A DNA stretch of 64,000 nt from Hyphomicrobium sp. NDB2Meth4 (GTDB lineage Bacteria > Pseudomonadota > Alphaproteobacteria > Rhizobiales > Hyphomicrobiaceae), in contig NZ_FPEJ01000013.1 in NCBI RefSeq assembly GCF_900117445.1, forward strand, positions 124,001 through 188,000, given 5' to 3'. The notes beneath the pieces were generated by a model that was given only the letters and a program-made list of their open reading frames with translations, searched no databases and was not told where the DNA came from. Each line of letters opens with the position of its first letter. The stretch's first letter is position 1. The position numbers were made by a program, and so were the translations under genes. Below are positions 51,496-60,502 of this stretch, piece by piece.

Positions 51496-52495
51496 GCTGC
51501 GGAATCCCGAGAAGACGCACACCACGCGCAACCTCTGGAAGGCGCGGGCGCCCTACGAGCGCTCCCACCTTCGCCGACACGGTCTCTCTCAAGATGTAGG
51601 GAATGCAGAGCGGGTGCCGCGCCATGATGCCGAGCCCCGCCAGCAAACCGTGGGTGCGTTTCACTTCGAGCGCCTTGGCATAGACCGCGCGCTTCATCGT
51701 TGCAGAATGATGGGCCTTCAGTGCTCGGCGCTCGCCAATTGTCAGCGACGGACTTGCAAGGCGCTCGGCATCGAATGCAGCAAGCCTGAGTAGATCGTCC
51801 GCCGAATGACACGACGAAAGCGACTGCTCGCGTTCAATGGCGACATAGCCGCAGGCGGGCATAATGAAGAAGCGCGCGCCCGCCATGAGTGCTCGGAAAT
51901 AGAGGGCATAGTCCTCACCGAGCCGAATCTGTCCATCGTAACGCAGTCCGTTCTCGCGCAAGAAGTCGGAGCGGAAGATCGGCTTTAGGAAGCCCAGTTC
52001 GCCGCGCGGCCGACTACGCTGGCATATGTTGCCCAGCACAAACGTTTCGAGATCCAGCATCAGCCGGTCACCGCCATCGCTCAGCGGGGCAATCGAAATG
52101 TCCTGAAGCTTGAGCGCCTCGGGGACGATGAGAATGTCGTCAGCAACCATGTCCCAATCATCGCCCGCACTGGCGAGCAACTTGCCGATGCGCCCGGGCA
52201 GGAAGAAGTCATCGGCATCGAGCACGGCGACACAGGGCGAGGTCGCGGCCTGGAGTCCGCGGTTGCGCGCCCCGGCCGGGCCATGGTTTCGCTCGAGCGT
52301 GATCACCTTCAGCCGGCCGCTTGCATCGTCCGCCGCGCCCGCGGCTGCAACCGTCCCATCCTGGGAGGCATCGTCGACCACGATGACCTCCGCGACCTCC
52401 GGCTCGCCGAGCGCCGACGCCACCGCCTGGCCGATAGTGGCCTCGGCGTTCATGGCCGCGATGATGACGCTAACGCAGGTACTGTCGCCCGACAT
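51473..52495 (-). CDS. Family 2 glycosyltransferase, ExoO/ExoU-like
   Basis: A 340-residue GT-A enzyme: VSVIIAAMNAEATIGQAVASAL, IVVDDASQDGTVAAA, CVAVLDADDFFLPGRIGKLL (DAD metal site), and IRLGEDYALYFRALMAGARF. Paralogous to the gene at 46068-47054. It lies behind exoY (125 bp) on the same strand, so the first transferase after the priming step is a reasonable guess. Confidence 0.82.
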   Translation of the reverse strand: MSGDSTCVSVIIAAMNAEATIGQAVASALGEPEVAEVIVVDDASQDGTVAAAGAADDASGRLKVITLERNHGPAGARNRGLQAATSPCVAVLDADDFFLPGRIGKLLASAGDDWDMVADDILIVPEALKLQDISIAPLSDGGDRLMLDLETFVLGNICQRSRPRGELGFLKPIFRSDFLRENGLRYDGQIRLGEDYALYFRALMAGARFFIMPACGYVAIEREQSLSSCHSADDLLRLAAFDAERLASPSLTIGERRALKAHHSATMKRAVYAKALEVKRTHGLLAGLGIMARHPLCIPYILRETVSAKVGALVGRPRLPEVARGVRLLGIPQLNAGRAR

Positions 52496-52620
52496 CTTAA
52501 CCCTTTGACCTGGAGGCTGAGCTTGGCACCGTCGGCTCCGGTTCTGACGCGCCTCTCATTGAGGCGTGGTCTGCAAGACGTGTGCCGTGCCATGCTTTCG
52601 CCCGGAGTCGGACCGCAGCT

Positions 52621-53535
52621 CTAGGCAGTGTCTTCGAACCGCAACAGGGCGGGAATTGTCCGCATCAGGATCACGAGATCCAGCTTCATCGACCAGCGGC
52701 GCACGTAGAGGGCGTCGAGCTTCACGCGGCTGGCGTAGGAAAGCGTGTTGCGCCCGCTGATCTGCCAAATTCCCGTCAATCCCGGCCGCACCGAAAGATA
52801 TTCGTTCAGATAGGCACCGTAGGGCGCGAGTTCGTCCTTAACCACCGGCCGTGGCCCGACGCAGCTCATGTCCCCTTTCAGCACATTGATGAGCTGGGGC
52901 AGTTCATCGATGCTGGAACGCCGCAACAGGTTGCCAAGCGCGGTGACGCGGGGATCGCGCCGCAGCTTGCGCGTCTGACGCCACTCGTCTGCGCTCGCCG
53001 GACACGATGCGAGGTGCCGCTCCAAAACTGCCGCCGAGTCATTCACCATGGTGCGGAACTTGAGGCAGGCGAACACCTGTCCGTTCTCGCCGACGCGCGA
53101 ATGGCCGTAGAAAACAGGTGCGCCCATCGTCAATCGGATCGCAGCCGCGACCACCAACATGAGCGGCGAAAGCAGAACGAGAGATATCACCGCGATGGCG
53201 ACATCGAGCGCGCGCTTGCTCAGCGCAGCGATGCGACTGCGTGAGGGCGGCCCCGGCGTCGGACTGTCCGCGGCATTACCCGTGATGGCGTCTGCAATAT
53301 TGAGAATGCTCTGCGTGCGCCCCAACATCACCGACCATACGAACGGCGGCGCTGCTGCAGCCGGCGGGTCTTCGGTCGTGGAGCCGACCGCGTAGGCGAT
53401 CAGATTGCCCGCGCCGTCTCCTGGGCCGGCAACCGCCATGCACAGTTCGCCGTCGTCGATGGCATCATAGCAAGCCCCCGGCAGAAGCCTGTGCCACCCC
53501 GCATCATCCCCATCGCTGGAATGCTCCTGCCCCAT
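52621..53535 (-). CDS. exoY: Undecaprenyl-phosphate sugar-1-phosphate transferase (ExoY-like), N-terminally extended
   Basis: A 304-residue bacterial sugar transferase. The core starts with SKRALDVAIAVISLVLLSPLMLVVAA (membrane hairpin); VFACLKFRTMVNDS, SIDELPQLINVLKGDMSCVGPRP and VRPGLTGIWQISGRN are catalytic-family motifs. It primes repeat synthesis on the lipid carrier. The 105 residues before the core are Gly/Pro/Ala-rich and longer than in usual ExoY; starts at internal ATGs (VAGPGD or LGRTQS regions) would shorten this. Confidence 0.88.
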   Translation of the reverse strand: MGQEHSSDGDDAGWHRLLPGACYDAIDDGELCMAVAGPGDGAGNLIAYAVGSTTEDPPAAAAPPFVWSVMLGRTQSILNIADAITGNAADSPTPGPPSRSRIAALSKRALDVAIAVISLVLLSPLMLVVAAAIRLTMGAPVFYGHSRVGENGQVFACLKFRTMVNDSAAVLERHLASCPASADEWRQTRKLRRDPRVTALGNLLRRSSIDELPQLINVLKGDMSCVGPRPVVKDELAPYGAYLNEYLSVRPGLTGIWQISGRNTLSYASRVKLDALYVRRWSMKLDLVILMRTIPALLRFEDTA

Positions 53536-53725
53536 GCCCCGCGCTACTGCACTCGCGTCCCGCTCATTACGAAAGCGCTGCGACCTTCGCGCGCGCGAAG
53601 CCGAGAGCCAAGCCGGGCAAAAGAGGTACGAAGCATGTGGGGGAAGATCTGAACGAGCGAACTGAACTCATCTTCACGTGGCAGAATGGAGCGAGCCACA
53701 ACCCGCTCCATTCATTGGCTATCGC

Positions 53726-54508
53726 CTATAAATCACCGGCTTCGCAGGCGACTTTGTTGCCGCTGACGAGCTGATTGATAATGTAGGCAACCTCGGTGCG
53801 GTTGCGCGCCTTTAGCCGCTTCATGATGTTCCGCACGTGTACCTTTACGGTGCTCTCGCGCATGTTCAGCTCATACGCGATGATCTTGTTTGCCTTGCCG
53901 CGACGCAGCGCTTCGACAACCGCCGCTTGCCGGGCGGTGAACAAGCCCTGCACTGTGGTTCGGCGTTCCTCGACGACCGGCGCAGCATCCACCGGTGCTG
54001 CCGAACCGGGACCGACAACGCAGTTCGCCGGAAGGAACTGACCGCCGGCCCGCACGAGGCGCAGTGCCTCGACGGCGACATCCAGCGACATGCTCGTCGA
54101 GATGTAGCCTCGCGACCCGGCCTTCAGGGCATCGACGACCTGTTGCAACTCCTCAACGTCGGACAGAACGACGACGGCCGTGTCGCCGAACGCCTGCGTC
54201 GCCCGTTCGACCAGTTGCTGGTTGTCGTCGCTCTGTGAGCTGCCGATGACGCTGAGCAATACGACCCGCGGATCTATGCTGGGGGCGTACTTCAGTCCTT
54301 CCTCAACCGTCGCGACGGCGACCACATCGAAGCCGGAAGCCCAAGTCAGGCAGCGAGAAAGCAGATCCCGAATGAGGGGTCGCCTTTCGATGATAATGGC
54401 TGTCGTGGACTGCTGAGCTTGTTTATCTGAACGGGTAACAGATGCCGAATTATGCACGCTTTGGTTGAAATCACTGCGGTTATCGATGTCGCGCAAAACT
54501 TTTGACAT
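53726..54508 (-). CDS. LuxR-type response regulator with degenerate receiver domain
   Basis: A 260-residue protein. Receiver domain about 35-155 (AIIIERRPLIRDLL, VVLLSVIGS, VVVLSDVEELQQVVDALKAGSRGYI); LuxR HTH about 190-250 (LFTARQAAVVEALRRGKANKIIAYELNMRE, STVKVHVRNIMKRL). The usual acidic pair is Glu41-Arg42 and the phospho-Asp position is Ser86, so phosphorylation is unlikely. ATG 54508 has GGGGA upstream; 54547 is the alternative. It is probably the local regulator of EPS genes. Confidence 0.85.
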   Translation of the reverse strand: MSKVLRDIDNRSDFNQSVHNSASVTRSDKQAQQSTTAIIIERRPLIRDLLSRCLTWASGFDVVAVATVEEGLKYAPSIDPRVVLLSVIGSSQSDDNQQLVERATQAFGDTAVVVLSDVEELQQVVDALKAGSRGYISTSMSLDVAVEALRLVRAGGQFLPANCVVGPGSAAPVDAAPVVEERRTTVQGLFTARQAAVVEALRRGKANKIIAYELNMRESTVKVHVRNIMKRLKARNRTEVAYIINQLVSGNKVACEAGDL

Positions 54509-54871
54509 GAGCGACAGTCCCCAATCTGAGTATGTACAAAAGCTCAATCACTTAGGAGCTTCAGCTTAATGCGCCGTACACGGTATGGTAAATAGCACAT
54601 TGTTGCAGCGCAATTTTTTTTAGACGGTTGCAATCGGTTCGCATACCCCAAATGACTAGGGTTCCTTAATGGAGGGTAGCGGTGTGGCCGTGCGGCATGG
54701 GCCAGAGGCCCGTCCAAATGGCGTAGGCGCTACCGCCCCTTAGCCCATCGAGCTGTTGCGAAATGCATCGGCAGGGCGGATTCATTGATCAAGCGAGGGG
54801 ACGCGGCAGGGCGCGGCCCGAAGAATGCATGCTTCATTTGTTTCAGAACGTTTGTCTCACAGAGGTCCACG
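54509..54871. promoter_or_regulatory. Divergent region between LuxR regulator and sugar module
   Basis: This 363-bp AT-enriched gap lies between divergent genes. It contains an eight-T run at 54612-54620, imperfect repeats of AGCTT near 54550-54570 and a split ACCC/GGGT pair near 54646-54662. No match to a known operator was made. It is a likely target of the adjacent LuxR-type protein. Confidence 0.4.
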
Positions 54872-56233
54872 GTGAACATTGCAAGCGAGCGCATTCTCCA
54901 GTTCGCCAAGTCCGAGCAGCTGAAGCAGCGCGCCCACCAGATCATCCCCGGCGGCTGTCACACCTACGCGAAGGGCGATGACCAGTACCCCGTGCTGGCG
55001 CCTGGGTTCATCGCCCGCGGCGCGGGCTGCCATGTCTTCGACGTTGATGGCAACGAGTTCATCGAATACGGCATGGGCAATCGCGCCGTGACTTTGGGAC
55101 ATGCCTTTCCGTCGGTGGTCAATGCCGTCCGTGCCGAGCTTGAGCACGGCTGCAACTTCACCCGTCCTGCTGCCATCGAGGTCGCCTGCGCCGAGCAGTT
55201 CCTCGAGCTGATCCCCGGCGCTGAGATGGTGAAGTTCTGCAAGGATGGGTCAGACGCAACATCAGGGGCAGTGAAGCTGGCGCGCGCCTATACCGGCCGC
55301 GATCTCATCGCCATTTGCGGTGATCACCCGTTCTTTTCGTCGGATGATTGGTTCATCGGCACCACCGCGGTGAATGCGGGTATCCCCGAGGCGATCAAGC
55401 AGCTCACGGTCACTTTCCGCTGGAACGATCTCGAAAGTGCGCGCGCTCTGTTTGCTGCGCATCCCGGGCGCATCGCCGCTTTTATACTTGAGGCCGCCCG
55501 CACCGAGGACCCAGAACCCGGCTACCTGAACAAGCTGAAGCAGCTCTGCCACGACAACGGAGCTCTGCTTATCCTCGACGAGATGATCACCGGCTTCCGG
55601 TGGCACAACGGCGGCGCCCAAGCCTACTACGACGTCGAGCCGGACCTTGCCTGCTTCGGCAAGGCGCTGGCGAATGGCTTCTCCGTGTCGGCTCTGGCTG
55701 GCAAACGCGAGTTCATGCGCCTTGGCGGGCTCGAGCACACCGATCGCCCGCGCGTGTTTCTGCTTTCGACCACGCACGGCGCCGAGACGCACGCTCTCGC
55801 TGGCGCGATGGCCACCATGCGCGTTTACCGCGACGAGCCGGTCATCGCGCATCTCGTGCGTCAGGGCGAACGATTGAAGCGCGGCGCCGAGGAGGCGATC
55901 GCGCAGCGCGCACTAAGCGCCCACGTCAAGATCGTGGGCAAGCCCATGTGCCTCGCGTACGCAACGCTGGACCAGAACGGCCAGCCCTCCCAGGCCTTCC
56001 GCTCGCTGTTCCTGCAGGAGACCATCCGGCGCGGCGTGCTCATGCCGTCACTGGTGGTCAGCTATTCGCATTCCGATAGCGACATCGACCGCACCATCGA
56101 GGCCATCGACGGTGCGCTGCGCATTTATGCCCGCGCTTTGGAGGATGGCGTGGAGAGCCACCTCGTTGGCCGCCCGTCGGAGATCGTTTACCGGCGCTTC
56201 AATAGGCCGACGCCGCCCGGCGACCGGAGTTAG
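54872..56233 (+). CDS. Class-III PLP aminotransferase, GSA aminomutase-like
   Basis: A 453-residue PLP enzyme: IIPGGCHTYAKGDDQYP, GCHVFDVDGNEFIEYGMGN, FCKDGSDATSGAVKLARAYTGR, LLILDEMITGFRWH (Asp236) and CFGKALANG with the Schiff-base Lys264. It resembles glutamate-1-semialdehyde aminomutase-like proteins found in surface-polysaccharide loci. GTG 54872 with GAGG upstream starts at VNIASER. Probable role: transaminating a keto-sugar or making an amino-acid-like decoration. Not the heme GSA enzyme, judging by context. Confidence 0.8.
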   Translation: MNIASERILQFAKSEQLKQRAHQIIPGGCHTYAKGDDQYPVLAPGFIARGAGCHVFDVDGNEFIEYGMGNRAVTLGHAFPSVVNAVRAELEHGCNFTRPAAIEVACAEQFLELIPGAEMVKFCKDGSDATSGAVKLARAYTGRDLIAICGDHPFFSSDDWFIGTTAVNAGIPEAIKQLTVTFRWNDLESARALFAAHPGRIAAFILEAARTEDPEPGYLNKLKQLCHDNGALLILDEMITGFRWHNGGAQAYYDVEPDLACFGKALANGFSVSALAGKREFMRLGGLEHTDRPRVFLLSTTHGAETHALAGAMATMRVYRDEPVIAHLVRQGERLKRGAEEAIAQRALSAHVKIVGKPMCLAYATLDQNGQPSQAFRSLFLQETIRRGVLMPSLVVSYSHSDSDIDRTIEAIDGALRIYARALEDGVESHLVGRPSEIVYRRFNRPTPPGDRS

Positions 56234-56237
56234 TCCG

Positions 56238-57464
56238 TTGTCGACCTTCTGCACGAGACGCAATGGAACCAAAGTGCCTGCCCGTCGCATCGGCCTTTTC
56301 GGTCATTTTGGCACCGGCAACATTGGTAACGAGGCTTCTCTTGCAGCGGTCGTGACCTTTGTGCGCCGAGAGCGACCGGATGCCCAGCTGCTCTGCATCT
56401 GCTCCAACCCCGAGGTAACGCGCCTATCGTGCAATCTCACGTCGGTGTCCATTAAGAGAGCTGGCTCAACGACCGGGTGGTTTGCTAGGCTCGACCTATT
56501 GCTGGCTAAGATTCCGTCCCGTACGCTCGATTTCATACGCGCACTCGACAAGATGCGTCGGCTCGATGTCCTGATAGTGCCAGGGACAGGGATACTCGAC
56601 GACTACTGTGATCACCCAGGCGGCATGCCATTTGCGCTCTTTACCTGGCTTTCCGCTGCTCGTCTCACCGGCTGCAAGATTGTTCTGGTCAGCATCGGCG
56701 CCGGGCCGATTCACAATCCTGTGAGCAAATGGCTCATGATTGCGGCCGCACGGATGGCCCATTACCGCTCTTTTCGTGACGAGGTGTCGACGAGGTTCCT
56801 TGCAGGCTGCGGGGTCGATACGCGCAACGATCCTGTCGTCCAGGATGTCGTCTTTGCCTCGCCGCTGCCCGAAGGTGAATATCATCCCGACAACATAACC
56901 ACGGTGGGCGTCGGAGTGATGAATTACGCGGGCTGGCAGAGCGATGCACCTGACGCCGCCCGCATCCACGACGAGTATCTAAACAAACTGACGGACTTCG
57001 TGGGGCGGCTGCTGACGAAAGGATATCGCGTCCGCCTCCTCGTAGGAGATAGGTGGGATAGCGAAGCTGTGGGTCGTCTCGTGGATCGTATCGACGCAAC
57101 GCGCTACAACTGTCGTGAAATCATCTGTGAACCAGCGCAGAACATGCGCGATTTGATGCGCCAGATCCAGCAGACCGACGTCGTCGTGACGACGCGATAT
57201 CACAACGTGGTCGCTGCCCTCTGCGTCGCCAAGCCGGTTATCTCCCTGAGCTATGCGGACAAGAATGACGCCCTTCTCGATAGCGTAGGACTAACGGGCC
57301 TCTACCAGCACTGCGAGACATTCAGCGTCGATCGCCTTTGGCAACAATTGGAATACGCGCTAGCAAATCGCGCCAGCCTTGCCACCAGCATCGCTACAAC
57401 GATCGCCGGGTTTCGATGCAAGCTGTCGGAACAGGAGATTGCGCTGATCGCGCAGTGGTTCTAG
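56238..57464 (+). CDS. Polysaccharide pyruvyl transferase family protein
   Basis: About 408 residues: RIGLFGHFGTGNIGNEASLAAVV at the start, VPGTGILDDYCD, IVLVSIGAGPIHNPVSKWL, and VVVTTRYHNVVAALCVAKPVISLSYADKND, all typical of the CsaB/WcaK/ExoV family that adds pyruvate ketals using phosphoenolpyruvate. TTG 56238 has GGAG nine bases upstream; GTG 56274, just before RRIGLF, is possible. It follows the aminotransferase by 4 bp. Confidence 0.85.
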   Translation: MSTFCTRRNGTKVPARRIGLFGHFGTGNIGNEASLAAVVTFVRRERPDAQLLCICSNPEVTRLSCNLTSVSIKRAGSTTGWFARLDLLLAKIPSRTLDFIRALDKMRRLDVLIVPGTGILDDYCDHPGGMPFALFTWLSAARLTGCKIVLVSIGAGPIHNPVSKWLMIAAARMAHYRSFRDEVSTRFLAGCGVDTRNDPVVQDVVFASPLPEGEYHPDNITTVGVGVMNYAGWQSDAPDAARIHDEYLNKLTDFVGRLLTKGYRVRLLVGDRWDSEAVGRLVDRIDATRYNCREIICEPAQNMRDLMRQIQQTDVVVTTRYHNVVAALCVAKPVISLSYADKNDALLDSVGLTGLYQHCETFSVDRLWQQLEYALANRASLATSIATTIAGFRCKLSEQEIALIAQWF

Positions 57465-57470
57465 CGCCAG

Positions 57471-58124
57471 CTAGCCAAGCCGCAGCTTGCGCACGAAGAA
57501 GGCTTCGGCGGACCGCTCAGGCGCACGGCACTCCATGCCGCGCAAGCGCGCCAGCCCGCGGAACGTGTCCGCATCGAACCAGTCCTTCGAGCGCTGGGTG
57601 CCGAAATGCTTGTCGAGCAGCTCGATCTTGCGTGCGAGCGCCGCCTCGCTGACCGCCAGGTAAACGTTGGGCTGGCCCAGATCGCCGTCCCATTTGGGAA
57701 TCTCGTATTCGAGGATGGTGTGGTCGCGAAACGCGTTCCACGTGAGATTGGCAACTTCGCGGTGGTCCTGGTGTGCATCGTCCTTGCGATGCGTGAAGAC
57801 GACATCGGGCGCAACCTTCGCCTTGATGCCCTCGAGCCAAGCTTTCACTTCCGCACCTTGGTACGGGAAGTAGCTGTCGCGGAAAGCGCCGATGTGGACG
57901 TTGGCCGCCGCTGCGCCGGAGAGGAAATCAGCGGCAGATCGCTCCGCTTCTTCGCGGCGCGAACCCGCGGCCGAGAACACGCACCAGTCGACACGCAAAT
58001 CGACCCCGGACGCGATCCAGTCGAGGATGGTCGCGCCGAGCCCGATCTCGATGTCGTCCGAGTGGGCTCCGAGACAAAGGATCGACAGCGGCTCGCCCGG
58101 TTGCGCCAGACGCAGTGTCTTCAT
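57471..58124 (-). CDS. PIG-L/LmbE family deacetylase
   Basis: A 217-residue zinc-dependent deacetylase: ILCLGAHSDDIEIGLGAT (AHxDD metal motif), VFTHRKDDAHQDHREVANLT (HxxH-type second site) and EIPKWDGD. It removes acyl groups from N-acetyl sugars or similar in cytoplasm. It overlaps the cytidylyltransferase by 4 bp, hence coupled to the CDP-sugar genes. Only 6 bp from the convergent pyruvyl transferase. Confidence 0.88.
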   Translation of the reverse strand: MKTLRLAQPGEPLSILCLGAHSDDIEIGLGATILDWIASGVDLRVDWCVFSAAGSRREEAERSAADFLSGAAAANVHIGAFRDSYFPYQGAEVKAWLEGIKAKVAPDVVFTHRKDDAHQDHREVANLTWNAFRDHTILEYEIPKWDGDLGQPNVYLAVSEAALARKIELLDKHFGTQRSKDWFDADTFRGLARLRGMECRAPERSAEAFFVRKLRLG

Positions 58125-58933
58125 TCGCCGGCCACCACCGCGGCGGGTCGGTCGGTGAGATCGTGGCTAATCCGCCAGGGCATGTTGCCTTGCTCGACCA
58201 TGTCTTCGAGGATCTGCCGGTCGCGCAGAGTGTCCATCGAGCGCCAGAAGCCCTCATGCTTGAACGCCATCAGCTGGTCGGCTTCGATCAGCCGCTTGAA
58301 TGGTTCGAGTACAAGCTCTTCGCCTTCCCGCATGTAATCAAAGATCTCGCGGCGGAAAATGAAGTAGCCGCCATTGATCCAGATGTCGGAACGGTCGGAT
58401 GAACGGAACTCGCGCACGCGTCCATCCGTGTCGATGTCAGCAAGATGATAGGTCAGAGGCGGCCGAATGGCTACGAAGCAGCCCACCTTGCCGCTCTTCT
58501 TGAAGGCATCGACAGCTTCATCGAGGTTGAGGTCGGTCAGCCCGTCGCTGTAGTTGGCGAGAAACATCTCCTCGTCGGCGACGTGCTCACGCACCGCCCA
58601 CAAGCGCTGGCCGATGTTGCGCCAGATGCCCGTGTCGATCAGGCTGACGCGCCAGTCGTCCTTGATCTCCGAGAGAAGCTCGACCTTGGAGCCGAAGCGC
58701 GACACCACGCAGTCGGCATAGGCCTGCGGCTTGTAGTTGAGGAAGAACTCCTTGACCACATTGGCCTTGTAGCCGAGGCAAATCACGAAATCGCGGTGCC
58801 CGTACTGGCTGTAGTAGTTCATCACGTGCCACAGGATCGGCTGATGACCGACCGGGATCATGGGCTTGGGAACGCTCTCGGAATATTCGCGGATGCGCGT
58901 GCCAAGTCCGCCGCAGAACAGAACGACCTTCAT
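58121..58933 (-). CDS. rfbF: Glucose-1-phosphate cytidylyltransferase
   Basis: A 270-residue nucleotidyltransferase: KVVLFCGGLGTRIREYSESVPKPMIPVG (signature loop), LTDLNLDEAVDAFKKSG, and INGGYFIFRREIFDYM. It makes CDP-glucose, the start of CDP-linked dideoxy or branched sugars. ATG 58933 overlaps the methyltransferase stop; upstream open-frame residues are shadow. No classical RfbG dehydratase is in the window, so the route is incomplete here or uses the SDR at 62401. Confidence 0.92.
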   Translation of the reverse strand: MKVVLFCGGLGTRIREYSESVPKPMIPVGHQPILWHVMNYYSQYGHRDFVICLGYKANVVKEFFLNYKPQAYADCVVSRFGSKVELLSEIKDDWRVSLIDTGIWRNIGQRLWAVREHVADEEMFLANYSDGLTDLNLDEAVDAFKKSGKVGCFVAIRPPLTYHLADIDTDGRVREFRSSDRSDIWINGGYFIFRREIFDYMREGEELVLEPFKRLIEADQLMAFKHEGFWRSMDTLRDRQILEDMVEQGNMPWRISHDLTDRPAAVVAGE

Positions 58934-60222
58934 TGGGGCAGCTCCTTGGGATCGATGACGGCGACTTCCGGGATCGGCACGACGAACTTTCCGCCCCAGT
59001 CGCCGATGTGGCGCATCTGCCGGACGATCTCGTCCTTGATGTTCCACGGCAGGATCAGCACATAGTCGGGCTTGGCGAGATCGATCGCATCGACCGGATA
59101 GATCGGAATGTGCTGGCCTGGCGTGAAGCGCCCGTGCTTGTAGGGATTGCGGTCTACGGTGAAGTCGAGGAAGTCGGTGCCGATGCCGCAGTAATTCAGC
59201 AGCGTGTTGCCCTTGCCCGGCGCCCCATAGCCGCAGATCGTTTTGCCGGCATCCTTGGCTTCGATCAGGAACGAGAGCAGTCGCCGCTTGGTGCGCGTCA
59301 CCTGCGCGCCGAACGAGGCGTAGGCTGCAAGATCGCGGAAGCCCAGGGCCGTCTCACGTTCGAGGATTTCGCCGACGCGTGAACCAACTGCGCGCTGGGA
59401 GGCGTCATGCGCCAGATAAACGCGCAGCGAGCCACCATGCGTCTTCAACTCATCGACGTCGATCAGCTTCAGGCCGTGGCGCTTTGCGAGCACGTCGATC
59501 GTCACCAGCGAGAAGTAGGAGAAGTGCTCGTGATAGATCGTATCGAACTGGTTCTCCTCCATCAGCCGCTGCAGATGCGGAAACTCCAGCGTGATCACGC
59601 CCTCTGGTTTCAGCAGCAGCTTCATGCCGGCGACGAAGTCGTTGAGGTCGGGCACCTGCGCGAGGACGTTGTTGCCCGCGATCAGGTTGGCGGACTTGCC
59701 CGCCGCGGCGAGCTCGCGCGCCAGGCGCGTGCCGAAGAAGTCGACGCAGGTAGGGATGCCCTTGTCGATTGCCACCTTGGCGACGTTGGCGGCCGGCTCG
59801 ATGCCGAGCACATTGACGCCGAGCGGCGGGAAGTGCTGCAGCAGATAGCCATCGTTACTGGCGAGCTCGACGACAAGGCTATCGGCGCCAAGCCCGAGAC
59901 GCTGAGTGATCATCTCGCAATAGGCTTTGGCGTGCGCCACCCAGCTCGTCGAATAGGATGAGAAGTAGGCGTATTCCTCGAAGATGTGCTCGGGGCTGAC
60001 GTACTCCTTGAGCTGCACCAGGAAGCACTCCGGGCAAACGAGGGCGTGCAGCGGGAAATAGGGCTCCATCGCATCGAGCTGCTCGTGCGGAAGGAAGCTC
60101 TCGCACAGCGGGGACATGCCGAGGTTTACGAATGTGTGCTCGGTCTTCGTGCCGCACAGCCGGCAAGAGCATGCCGACGCGCTCTTCACCGCGTCCCGGT
60201 ATGAAACTGCCTCAATATTCAT
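58930..60222 (-). CDS. NDP-sugar C-methyltransferase
   Basis: A 430-residue enzyme. N-terminal zinc-ribbon-like pair (SCRLCGTKTEHTFVNLG and LVCPECFLVQL), a SAM domain (LVVELASNDGYLLQHFPPLGVNVLGIEP), IYHEHFSYFSL with a catalytic Tyr/His/Glu set, and a C-terminal Rossmann-like domain (ICGYGAPGKGNTLLNYCGI). It matches TylC3/CloU-type sugar C-methyltransferases. It belongs to the minus-strand methyltransferase-rfbF-PIG-L unit. Confidence 0.9.
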   Translation of the reverse strand: MNIEAVSYRDAVKSASACSCRLCGTKTEHTFVNLGMSPLCESFLPHEQLDAMEPYFPLHALVCPECFLVQLKEYVSPEHIFEEYAYFSSYSTSWVAHAKAYCEMITQRLGLGADSLVVELASNDGYLLQHFPPLGVNVLGIEPAANVAKVAIDKGIPTCVDFFGTRLARELAAAGKSANLIAGNNVLAQVPDLNDFVAGMKLLLKPEGVITLEFPHLQRLMEENQFDTIYHEHFSYFSLVTIDVLAKRHGLKLIDVDELKTHGGSLRVYLAHDASQRAVGSRVGEILERETALGFRDLAAYASFGAQVTRTKRRLLSFLIEAKDAGKTICGYGAPGKGNTLLNYCGIGTDFLDFTVDRNPYKHGRFTPGQHIPIYPVDAIDLAKPDYVLILPWNIKDEIVRQMRHIGDWGGKFVVPIPEVAVIDPKELPQ

Positions 60223-60502
60223 TTGTGCCCTCGGGATCTAACTGGCCTTGTTGGATGTCCCAGCCGGAGTAATTTGGGACGCTGACCGCCTCGATTTGCG
60301 TGTCCATCCGCTAGGGTGCAAAAAGCGCGCCCGGCCTCGGATTATCGGGGAGCGGAGCGCCGGCCGGATACGGCATCATTGGTGGTAGGGCAGGGGGCGA
60401 AATACCCCTTTCGCCGGGCCAGAAGGGGGTGGACCGCTTCGCCATTAAGCATCAGGCGACGTGGTCTCTGCGCTGCGAGCAAAGTGGCGATAGACAGTGG
60501 GC

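Noticed and set aside
54605-54625. T-run GCAATTTTTTTT as an intrinsic terminator
   Set aside because: No stable stem immediately precedes it; more likely AT-rich promoter sequence.
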